From positions 11,690,704-11,754,703 of the forward strand of contig NC_045139.1 of assembly GCF_008831285.2 (NCBI RefSeq): a stretch of DNA of 64,000 nucleotides, in the 5' to 3' direction. The stretch is from Nymphaea colorata. Lineage: Eukaryota; Streptophyta; Magnoliopsida; Nymphaeales; Nymphaeaceae. This document shows positions 12,274 to 22,110 of the stretch, one piece after another (position 1 is the stretch's first letter; each line of letters begins with the position of its first letter). Position numbers and translations under genes: made by a program. Below the pieces are notes generated by a model, which saw only the letters and a program-made list of their open reading frames with translations, made no database searches and was not told the origin of the DNA.

Positions 12274-12756
12274 TGTTAAGGTAAGAAATGTTAAGAAGAA
12301 GAAATCAACGGCACCAACATAGCAAGAAAAGATTATCACGTGAAGGCTTGACTCTATTAAGGAAAGATTTTTCAAATTTCAATTTTTATTTGTAACTCCT
12401 TGGTTGAATTGTTATCATGTTGGTTCCAGCCTTGTAACGCTAGACTGTTACCACACGTCTCCAGCCTTGTAATGCTGGACTGTTACCACATGTCTCCAGC
12501 CTTGCAACATATTAGTGTTGCCATATTGATCAGCCTTATAACTTTGGACCTTGTAACATATTGTTGTTACCATAATCATCAGGCTTGTAACGTTGAACTG
12601 CTACCATACGGCTCCAGCCTTGTAACACTATAAATAAACTATGAAATACTCTTGCTATGTCAATGCAAGAGACTGTCACTTTATTGAGTTGTCACTCTCT
12701 TCCTTTCTCATCCCTCTTTTACTCTCTTTTCCTTTCTCGTCCCTCTTTTACCATCG
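12274..12756 (+). mobile_element. 3' LTR of the copia remnant (right end cut)
   Basis: A purine run (TTGAGGGAGCA) directly precedes TGTTAAGG at 12,274, as expected for a polypurine tract followed by an LTR starting with TG. The LTR contains a block of roughly 35-bp repeats, then TATAAATAAA at about 12,629. No matching CA end is visible before gypsy-like coding sequence begins at about 12,757, so the LTR seems truncated or interrupted. A 27-bp imperfect duplication (CCTTTCTCATCCC / CCTTTCTCGTCCC) lies at about 12,700-12,753. Confidence 0.6.
12425..12628 (+). repeat. U3 tandem repeats, about 35-bp unit, six or so copies
   Basis: Units starting with CCAGCCTTGTAA and ending in GTTACCACA begin near 12,425, 12,461, 12,496, 12,530, 12,580 and 12,614, with a shortened extra copy near 12,549. 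They are strongly diverged from one another and end directly upstream of a TATA box (TATAAATAAA). That placement fits enhancer-like repeats of an LTR U3. Confidence 0.75.
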
Positions 12757-15235
12757 AATTGGTCCATAGCACAAAACCACTTGCCATGGTGCCTTACCGG
12801 ATGGGTCTTGCGGAGTTGAAAGAACTTCAACATCAGCTAGATGAAATGCTGGCGGGAGGGATCATTTGGCCCTCTAAGGCTCGTTATGGAGCACCTGTGT
12901 TGTTTCAATTGAAACATGATGGCTCAAAGCGTCTATGCATAGACTACCATGAATTGAAAAAGGTAACGATTAAGAACAAATATTCATTGTCACTCATTGC
13001 TAACATATTTGATCAGTTGGGCAATGCATGAATCTTTTTGAAATTGGACATTTGATCGAGTTACTAGCAAGTTATGATAGTAAAAGGAGATGAAACAAAG
13101 ACCACTTGTGTCACTCGCTATCCTAGTTATGCCATTCAGGTTGACCAATGCCCCAACGACCTTCTCAACAATGATGAACAATATCTTCTACACATACATT
13201 GACAAGTCTGTGGTGTTTAGTGGCAGCATGGAGGAGCATGTCTGTCATCTCCCCTCACCGACTTTCTCAAGAAGCACACAGCCAGGGTCTGGACACAGCC
13301 CATCGAAGTTTCTTTTGAAGGATTGAAAAGAGCTCTTATGAAAGAGCCTGTGTTTAAGTTATTTAAGGTCCACATTGACACTTCCAACTTTACTATTGGC
13401 AGAGTATTGATACAAGAGGGTCATCTGATCGCCTATGAAAGCCAAAAGTTGAAGAAAGTAGAAAGGCACTATACTTTACATGAACAAGAAATTACTATAA
13501 TCATGATGCACTGCCTTCGCATATGGAGACATTATCTACTGGAGCTCAGTTTGTTGTAAAGACTAACAATATATCTACAAGTTCTTTCCATACACAGAAG
13601 AAGTTGACCCCAAAACAAACCCGATGGCAAGAATTCCTAGCCGAGTTTGATTTTGTGTTGGAGTACAAGGCAAGAAGAACCAATGTCATGGCAGATGCAC
13701 TTAGTCGCAAGGCGGAGCTTGCGACCACATGGGCAGGGACCTCTGAAGCACACTTAGATGGTGATCTCCTTGAATGTGTTTGTGAAGGCATGCAACAGCA
13801 TTCCACGGCGAAGCACCTAATAGCCCTAGCTGAGATAGGCAAGACTAGGAGATTTTGGCTGCGCGATGGACTTCTTCTCACCAGAGGTGGACACGTTTCA
13901 TGTCGAGATGGGGTAATCTTCAGTGGGAGCTATTGAATGAGTGCTATGACACTTTGTGAGCAGGCCATCTTGGCCAGGAGTAAACCCTAACCCTCCTTGA
14001 ACGTGGCTACTATTGGCCAAAAATGTGGGATGATGTGGAGAAGATATATGTAAAGACGTGTTATATCTACCAACAAGGCAAGGGAGTGAAGTAAAAAACT
14101 GCCGGCCTCTTGGAACCTCTTCTTATTCCAAAGCGTCCATAGGAAAGTCTATCCATGGACTTTATTGTGAGCCTCCTAAAAGTAGATGGACTCTACTCCA
14201 TGGTTGTGGTTGTGGATCGATTTTCTAAGTATACTACTTTCATCCCAACCTCAAAGGAGTGTCCTGCAGAAAAAATGGCGGAGATATTTGTAAAGAATAT
14301 AGTGAAGTATTGGGGCGTACAAAAAAGCATTGTAAGTGATCGTGATGTCCACTTCTCAGGCAATTAGCGTGAAGTGTTTTGATTGCTAGGCCCAAACTTG
14401 TTGTGTTCAATAAGTTTTCATCTACAGATAGACGGCTAGACTGAGTATATCAACACATTATTGGAGCAATACAAGGCACTTTGTGAGCATAAAATGAGAA
14501 AAATTAGGTGAAATGCTAAATGTAGCTTAATTCTGCTACAACTTACACAAGAGAGAGCCTTTAGGGCATAGTCCGTTCGGGATAGCTACTGGACAGTAGC
14601 CGTTGATGCCACATACCCTTGCTGCCCAAGAGAAGGGAAGGCCAACCTTTGCCTAGCAGTTTATCAGAGACTAGCAGGAGCAGAAGGAGTTAGTTAAAGC
14701 ATTCTTGCACAAAACAGCCCAGAAGATGAAGAAGTGTGCTGACAACAAGCGGCGACCCACAAAGTTCAGAATTGGAGACCAAGTCCTTGTGAAGCTGTAC
14801 TAAAACCGGACAGAAAGCTTTCGTCAGAGACATTGTGCCGATATGAAAGTATGGAAGACCCTTCACAAGAGTCAAGAAGACCGGAAAGCTGGCATACAAG
14901 CTACATCTACCACCAGATTTCAAAGTACATCCAGTGTTCCATATTTGTAACCTAAAGCCTTTTCATGTTGATGATGAAGACCGAGAAGGAACACGCCGTA
15001 GTGGGAGCTAATCCTACAAAGAGTGCCTTCGTCAAATAAGCATGTGGCAGACCATTAGATGGAGTAGATTCTTCAGCACAAAATTAACTATCTTGAACAG
15101 CCGAAGAAGTACTTGGTGATGTGGGTGGGCGATGAGCAGCCAACGTGAGAGTATGCCTTTCGGATAAAGAAACGACACCTAGAGGAAGACTTGGCTTACC
15201 ATACAGCAGTTAGCGTCAAGGACTGCTGCATGATT
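12757..15235 (+). pseudogene. Ty3/gypsy chromovirus pol remnant with chromodomain
   Basis: Domains run in pol order but in several frames. The RT N-terminus is at 12,757-13,031 ([33 protein letters not shown]). RT continues at 13,090-13,245; here the YLDD active site is missing and VVFSGSMEEHV follows DKS directly. RNase H is at 13,323-13,725 (HIDTSNFTIGRVL, then DALSRKAEL). The integrase zinc region and core are at about 13,960-14,370 (YYWPKMWDDV, MDFIVSLLKVDG, VSDRDVHFSGN). A GPY/F-type module lies at about 14,840-14,985 (VHPVFHICNLKPF). A chromodomain-like end is at about 15,090-15,180 (LVMWVGDEQPT, then a stop where the Trp would be). Stops and frame changes occur throughout. GPY/F plus chromodomain places it in the chromoviruses. 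Protease and gag are absent. Confidence 0.88.
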
Positions 15236-15740
15236 TGAAAGGGAGAACCTATGTCTGAATCTGTATTGCTTACTTTCTTTTTCGCTTATGATGTCTTTGA
15301 TTTATGCTTTTATTTACTTGTAAATGAGCACCCTCCCATCGGTCCCCGTGCATGTTGAGGATTCTGTGTTTAGGGTGGTCGACATTTGAATCTTTGTAAG
15401 AGGCCCCAGCCATCCTATGTGAATAAATTTGAGATTTCTTTTGAAACCTCTTTGCTTACATTGCTCTTGTGATGAATGCGATTTATGCCTATTGCAAGAG
15501 TATCCCTTCATTTCCTTGCAATCTTTGATTTTCACGCGCACTCGTTATTTTTTCAAGTTATCCGCACACACTTCTGCTCCTTTAAGCTTACCGCAGACGA
15601 GCGCCCGCTGGGCTGCATGGGCTAAAGACAGTGAGCCCAAGACACAAAACATGCATTTGCTTCAACAGCAAACAACAACCTACATGGTGTTTCATACTGA
15701 AAGCTGGAATAAACAAAATGTATATTAAATATATTCTTAT
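15236..15740. other. Probable 3' non-coding end of the chromovirus
   Basis: This non-coding stretch follows the chromodomain and may include the polypurine tract (AAAGGGAGAA at about 15,237) and the start of a decayed 3' LTR. No LTR boundary or second copy is visible in the window, so the extent is a guess. Confidence 0.35.
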
Positions 15741-15860
15741 TCAATAACTTAACAATGTCATGGGATGTCTGAGCCTTTGATGCCAAAATTCTAGACCGAC
15801 ATTTGTAAGCCTATTTGAAAAATAAGAAACATGGGTTTTGGAATTCCCAAGGTAGTATAT
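15741..15860 (-). pseudogene. Ty1/copia GAG-pre-integrase fragment
   Basis: The minus-strand translation contains the string LEFWHQRLRHPM near its end, matching the WHxRLGHP zinc-binding start of copia integrase (GAG-pre-integrase domain). No DDE core follows on the minus strand. Just upstream in the minus sense is the hAT-type MITE at 15,924-16,102. It is a short relic unrelated to the plus-strand copia at 10.9 kb. Confidence 0.45.
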
Positions 15861-15923
15861 GTCTTTGTATCTAGTTCTTTTTCCACTCACATTCTGGTCC
15901 TTAAGATGAGAATTCCATAATAT

Positions 15924-16102
15924 CAAGGGTGGAGCTAGAAATTCTTCTCCATGGAGCACTAGATTTATAGTTAAATGGTACCTCATGGAGCAGCAAACTG
16001 GATCTCGTGGGGCTACTCCATATAACTAGACCCAGGTCCAACCGCTAAAGTAAGGTTTTAGAGTGTGCTCCATGGGGTATACGCCCCATGTATCTGCTCC
16101 TG
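15924..16102. mobile_element. hAT-type MITE, 179 bp
   Basis: The element starts CAAGGGTGGAGC and ends TGCTCCTG. It is flanked by 8-bp direct repeats CATAATAT (15,916-15,923) and CAAAATAT (16,103-16,110), seven of eight matching. Ends of the CAGGGGCGGA type and 8-bp duplications are characteristic of the hAT superfamily. There is no coding capacity. Its ends resemble the three MITEs at 48.2-49.6 kb. Confidence 0.55.
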
Positions 16103-16110
16103 CAAAATAT

Positions 16111-19100
16111 AAGGATTAATTGTTCACTAACTAAAATTAAATTTAACTTTATAGTAGTTGGTGTACATAAGACATTTTGTAAAACAATGTCTAGTGAGAT
16201 TTCTGTTTTAGCATCCCCAATGTGCGAACTCTACAATTTTTTTCCAGTTCCAACTAAAAGAACGTCCTAAACTCAATAAGGCCTTCAAATGGCTCTTAAT
16301 TTGCCTGAATCAAGAAGTATGGAACTAAAGGTCTTGTATCCAATAACCATTCATTATCTTGACTGTTGGCCATGGTTGCAATAAGAAGCACTTGGGAAGC
16401 TAAGATGTTTGATTTGTTGCAGATTTGACAAATCACCATTTCCTTTACTTCCAGAAGAACTTTATTGCCTCTGACTATTAGAGAGAGAGAGAAAGGCTAC
16501 TGATTATCTACGGCTAAATTTGAACGATAAAGAGGCCTGCAGGCTAAGACTAAGAACTAGTGTTATTGCAATTTGTGTGCATCGGTGGCGGAGATACATG
16601 GACAAGCCCATCAAAAGTTCCATTACAAGAACTCAAAATTATTTTACGGTGACTTAAAAATTACATAGGGTGCCCATATCAGATCTAGGCTGGTAACTCG
16701 TGTGCCCTTCAGTCAAAAAAATCCTGGCTCAAATGCTAATGTGAATAGGCCTAATTCATCCTATTCAAATTGAATCGTTCCTACACCGGTTCATTTTAAG
16801 ATCTGATTAAAAAATCGGCAATTTTCCTACAAATCACTCAAATAGGTAAAATTCTGGCATTTTAACTTGAATCGTCCATTTAGGGTAATTTCGTAGAGGC
16901 CCACCATTCGAGCATATTCTTCCAGCTTCTATCACCAAAATAGATGCAGATAAGTATAACCATTTTTTTTTTCTTTAAGGTGTTTTAAGAAATGCATGGC
17001 AAGCAAAACCAGTTATGTGCACTTCCCCGTGCATGAAAAATTATGCACATGGGTATATAATGACCAAAATATCCTTGTGTAAGTTAAAAAAAACTTTTTA
17101 GAAAGACAAGGGGTTATGAAAAGGTTAAAAGTCTAAATTGTACCTTTGGTGTATATTTATGTGTGCACACCCTTTTGCACACAACTCAATCTCCATGACA
17201 AGAGCTTCACTATTTACCAAAAGGACAAATCATATTTTCTCGTTTTACGAAATGGTTATTACAATAAGCTCTCTGTGCCCTGAATTCATTTATTAGACCT
17301 TAACTGGTAGTAAATGTGAAAGTAAAAGAGAATGTTGCCCATCCAAATGGTGCAGAAATCCATGAGAGAGAAGCTCCCTTTCTTCTTCTAATTTCTCTAC
17401 AAATTCTGCAGTGTTATTGGGTTATTTATGTTTTTAATATTTTATCTTTCTTCCTTAAAGTTGTTTAATCTTTGATGTTATTTAAAAAACTTTTTCTTCT
17501 TTCTTCTGATTTTCTAATTTTTTAATTTTTATTTAAAACACATTGTTTAATCAACCTCGTTCACAAACCATTCCATTCCAATTCCATTTGCCAATCCACA
17601 CCTTTTGGCTGTCCAATTCGATTCAAAAACCAATTGTGATAACATTGTTATAAACCGAGTGTCTTGAGCAAACCTGAAAGGCCAGGACAACTCTTACCAC
17701 ACTTGGCAGATGATCATTCATCGACATACACAGCTAGAACAGAGAGTAAATTAGGCCAGTGGGCAGTGGCTGTCCATTGATCCCTTACTGAAACTAAAAA
17801 TATTCATTTCGAGTTATTCCGTATCCCTAAAAGACAAGCACAATAGAACAGACATATTCACATTTACACAACAAAATATCTGAACAGTATAACCCTAATA
17901 ATGTTAACAATGTGTTTCTTAATAAGATAGGATAAACCTAAGAGTTTCTAAAGCTGATGTATTCACGGGATTATGAGGCGCTTAACTATCACCTTGAATT
18001 ATGGTTCATAAACATTTCAAGCACCAAACAGAGAAATAGTACGAGGTTGGCTGGAATAAACTAGATTGAATGCTCGAGCAATTCTTGAGATACGTCACTG
18101 CGAATGGTATCAGTCATTCTAACAGCCTTCAAATCCAACACATGATGATGCATGTTCCTTGGGAGGTGTTTGATGTCATGAAACATGTTGAGGCATTACA
18201 AAAGAAAAAGGTGCTGTCAAAACACTGAGTCCCTTTCCAAGGCCAACCGTTTTACCTACATTGTTTTCAGGGTGCACAAGTAAATGAAAATTTTCACCCA
18301 TTGAGTACACCCTGACTCTTTCTTTTTTGTGCTCATGAGACACCCCACTTTATGGATACTCATCAATAGGAGATGCGTTTGAATGACTTGAGAATATTCT
18401 CTCCTATTTCTTAAGTAATTATGATGATACATAAATGGGTTCAACTAATCGCTACCTTGTGCCCTAGTTGGTGAGCCCCTTTGACAGGTACCTGATTCGT
18501 GTTCTGCAGGATGCCAGGAACAGAACGGAACATCTAGTTCCTGGCATCCCAACAACAAGAAAGACCAACGTCCACGGCAGAGATGCATTTGATTAGGCAC
18601 GGAACAGACACTCCAAACAACCTAGGGAGGTCGTTCCTCTGTGTCTACCCCGAAACGCCAAAAAATGTGGGTGCGGATACCATGTTTGTGTCGGCAGAAC
18701 TCGTGTTCCAATAGTCAAACGCCTCCCAGACAGACGAAAGAGACAGAACAGACTTGTGTACATGCGCTCTGATGTGCTCTCTCCCACGCGTTGTGATTGC
18801 CGGGATGAAAAGTTAACGCCTATAAGATAAGACGAACATAAGCATGAGATACCGCCTTCTCATTATAGCTATCATCCCCTTAACCAAAAGATTATGCACT
18901 TACATAACACTTTATCAGCATCATTGATGATATGGTACCGATGTTTAACGCACCCAGACACCTAGCCTAGCTACCACCATAATCAACATCAACCAGCAAG
19001 ACAAACCAACCAATAGATTGAACATTAATCAAGAGGGTTTAGAAATGCATTCAGTGACAGGCTATTATCGGCTTAATCATCAGTTCTTCGTGGTCTACAT

Positions 19101-20128
19101 TACACGAGGATGGGTGACCTATTTCTCAAGAAAACTTGGGCGAGGATGTAGCAAATGTGTGTTTCAGACTTCAGTATGCAGTTTAAAGAAAGTATCATAA
19201 CCATCAAATGCTGCAGCCACGGCACTGTGCGTGCACACTGCACCCAACGAAGATGCAGCAGCCTATTTACCGCAGCATGTAACATAATGCATAGCTATTC
19301 TAGAGAGGTTGACTATAACATTCATCAGCATGGTCATGAAATTCTATATTTCAGCACCTTCAACAACTTCCCATCGATTTCATATTCAAATCGTTATTAC
19401 TATAAATCTTCATCATAGTAAGATATCAACATCAATTTTTTGTAGTAGTGGCCACCAATTAGCACTAACACTATGATAAACAAAGTGATATATTGCAGGC
19501 TATAAGAAAGATCAAAACATGCACAGAATTTAGCATAGCAAGGAGTTAAAATAGTAGGGAAATCAGAACTAGTGCCCTTGATATAGAAAGCAGACATCAT
19601 TTGAAGTTGCCACTTGAAAATGTAACCAATAAAATGCAGTGAAACTTTTCAAGTAGAACCGAGACACCGCGACCACATATCCCTAAATTAGCTAGATACA
19701 GCACTTACTGCCGGAAACCCGCAGGTAGAATATATGTTGCATATATTTACATGTTAAACATATGTTTTCTATAGGGAGCATCTGAATTTGCAGCTTCAAA
19801 AATGCATTCTCCCTTGTTAATGAGTTCATAAGTAGAACAAGATATCAAACGTTGTTATAGGTAGAAGCCTGCCAGAAGATAACTACAGATTAAAAACAAG
19901 AACAAAAAAAAGTCCACGATAAACTATTGGTGAATAAAAAACTACTGAAAATCACAGACAAAATAGAGAGCTACAGCAACTAAGCTCAAATGATCTTCAA
20001 CAATACATTGAGTAAAACAGGGAAGAGCGCTTAATAGGCATTGAGCCTAAATGGTAAAAAGATGCACATCAACATGATGAAAATGGCCACTGTCTAATAG
20101 ACCCCCAAAGTATAAAGGAACTTAAGGT
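16111..20128. other. Intergenic, no gene recognised
   Basis: AT-rich sequence with only short frames. It contains a 13-bp perfect inverted repeat near 18,520 (listed separately). The last few hundred bases before 20,129 are downstream of the PAC1 stop on the minus strand and probably include its 3' UTR, though I cannot place the poly(A) site. Confidence 0.4.
18509..18549. repeat. 13-bp perfect inverted repeat, 15-nt loop
   Basis: GGATGCCAGGAAC (18,509-18,521) is followed after 15 bases by its exact reverse complement (18,537-18,549). It could form a hairpin in RNA or be the joined termini of a tiny element. No gene is beside it. Confidence 0.85.
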
Positions 20129-20881
20129 TCAAGAGGTCTCAGGAGTTTGCTGGGTGACTCCAAATTTTACCAATAACTTGTTAACTGAGTCTGGTGAACA
20201 CACTTGGTATTTGACCTCGCCTGTAGGGGCTAAAAGGATCTCAGCCAGTTCAAGCTTGTCAGAGGTTAAGCTTGTGCTGTCCATAGTCTTGCTCAGCACT
20301 TTCAATACCAACTGTACTGCTTCTTCTCTTGTGATATCATCCTTGTATTCTTGCTTAAGCATGGACTGTGCAGCCGGATTATTTGCTCCTATCGCAGCAG
20401 CCTTCCATCCTCCATAGTTTCCACTCGGATCGCTCATGTACAATTGAAACCCAAAATTTTTGTCCCAACCAGCAAACAAGAATGACACACCAAATGGACG
20501 AAGCCCACCAAATTGTGTGTATCCCTGCTTCGTATCACACAAAGATTGCACCAGTTGTTCAACAGGCATGGGTTCCTGGTAAGCATAAGCATAACGTTGA
20601 GCTTGAATTCGAGCAGTGTTAATTAGGATGTTAGCATCAGACATGATCCCTGCCACAGCACATGCCAAATGGTCATCGATCTTATACATTTTCTCCGTGG
20701 ACTTTGATGCCTGCAGCAGCTTTGATGTAACCTTTTTCTCCCCAACCAGCACAACTCCATCCTTGGCCAGGACCCCAATAGCGGTTCCAGCATTTCCTAT
20801 AGCCTCCATTGCATACTCAACTTGGTAAAGTCGGCCTTCAGGAGAAAAGATGGTCGTTCGACTGTCATAGCGCCTAGACAT
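20129..20881 (-). CDS. PAC1: 20S proteasome subunit alpha type-4
   Basis: This is an intact 250-residue single-exon frame, the normal length for the family. The N-terminus carries the proteasome alpha signature ([24 protein letters not shown] begins at residue 5), followed by the Ntn-hydrolase fold without the catalytic N-terminal Thr, as expected for alpha subunits. [14 protein letters not shown] and [14 protein letters not shown] are typical alpha4 stretches, and [14 protein letters not shown] is the conserved loop. The product sits in the outer rings of the 20S core particle, gating substrate entry for ubiquitin-dependent proteolysis in cytosol and nucleus. The start is fixed by a Met directly before SRRYDSR and by an upstream splice acceptor (TTTTCTGCAG ending at 20,894), which implies a 5' UTR intron. 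It lies head-to-head with the RsgA gene. Confidence 0.97.
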   Translation of the reverse strand: MSRRYDSRTTIFSPEGRLYQVEYAMEAIGNAGTAIGVLAKDGVVLVGEKKVTSKLLQASKSTEKMYKIDDHLACAVAGIMSDANILINTARIQAQRYAYAYQEPMPVEQLVQSLCDTKQGYTQFGGLRPFGVSFLFAGWDKNFGFQLYMSDPSGNYGGWKAAAIGANNPAAQSMLKQEYKDDITREEAVQLVLKVLSKTMDSTSLTSDKLELAEILLAPTGEVKYQVCSPDSVNKLLVKFGVTQQTPETS

Positions 20882-20893
20882 CTTGCTTACTTA

Positions 20894-21715
20894 CTGCAGA
20901 AAAGAAATGTCGTGCCATTCTCAAATGGAGAAAAATTCTTAGAATATGCTGATATGCAAGCACATGTACTATTTATAAAAAGGAGATAAACACTAAAAAA
21001 ACAGGACCCAAGAAATCATGCACATGCATAAGCCCTGTAAACAGATGCATGCTTATCCCACCATTTGATTCCCGTTTGCCAGAACCAAGTAAACCAAAAA
21101 ATCGGCATAAATAACCTCCTAGGCTCCAATTCACAAACCAAAAATTATACTGCGAACTCAGAAGAGAACACGAAACCTCCAAACAGATAACGCCTATTAC
21201 CGGTTCAACAAATTCAAGTAGGACTTTTCAAAAGTTAAGCCTACAAAAAAGGGAAATTTGGTTATAGAGAAGACAAACTCAGGTCGAAAAACAAACCAAA
21301 AAAAATAATCGCGCCAATCTTGATAAACCCAACCATCACTCCGCAATAAAATCTACAGACAGATCATGAAAGAGTACCATTCATCCCCGCAAGACATGAA
21401 TAGAGAAATTGGAAGAGGAGAAACCGCTAATAGAATATTAACATAGCACAATAGATCATAGAACCTCGTGATAGAGTAGAGAAAACTGCAATAATTGACA
21501 GCAAAAGAGGATGAAAAACGTAGAGTATCAAGAAATCAATGAAAACAGATCTCCTAAAAATGCATCTGACATACGAAAATAGATCAACGATACCAAGCGA
21601 GCGAGAGAGAGAGAGGTCGCTTACGAGTTCTCAAGCAGTTGCAGCGGTGGGAAGAAAACTTGGGCGTTCGGTTTCTCCCTTCGCAGTCTCCGGACGCTCC
21701 TCGCTCGTATATATC
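20894..21715 (-). promoter_or_regulatory. PAC1 5' UTR intron, leader exon and TATA box
   Basis: On the minus strand a TATATAT sequence (21,708-21,714) is followed about 30 bases later by the presumed transcription start. A non-coding exon follows and ends at 21,625 with the donor CTC|GTAAGC. The acceptor CTGCAG ends at 20,894, 13 bases before the ATG, giving a leader intron of about 730 bp. A (GA)n run on the plus strand at 21,598-21,613 lies just inside the intron. Leader introns are common in plant housekeeping genes. Splice sites are inferred from sequence only. Confidence 0.65.
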
Positions 21716-22110
21716 GTGCTCCTTGGTCCTGTAAGGAACATTTTCACTTTGAACCTCGCCTTTTGATAAGTATGCCAATATGGTGCCAAGTCGTTGTGGT
21801 CAGTAATTAGTATAAACTTCGTTTACCACCCGGGAGTGTGAGAGCTGCACCTGGTGATCTGTGACGTACAGAAACACCCGGGGACGGGAATGTAACCGGT
21901 TTGACGCACTCCTCTTCTACACAGACTCTGTTCCCATCGTCTTCCCCAACTCTCTCTCTCTTGCTCTCTCAATTTGCTTCTCCCTCTATCTCTCAAAAGC
22001 TCGCGATCCTCGCTGTGGAGGTGTTTCTGAAATATTCGGGTTGTTTCTGTACTGCTTATAGCATGTAATCCTCTCTGTCTCCCTCTCTCTTTACACGCAC
22101 ACACATAGCA
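21716..22110. promoter_or_regulatory. Shared upstream region of PAC1 and RsgA (divergent pair)
   Basis: The PAC1 TATA box faces left at 21,708 and the RsgA start codon is at 22,111, so fewer than 400 bases must hold both promoters plus the RsgA leader. The RsgA side is a C/T-rich leader (about 21,945-22,095, CTCTCTCT runs), typical of plant 5' UTRs. No plus-strand TATA box is obvious. This fits a bidirectional promoter, but that remains an inference. Confidence 0.6.
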
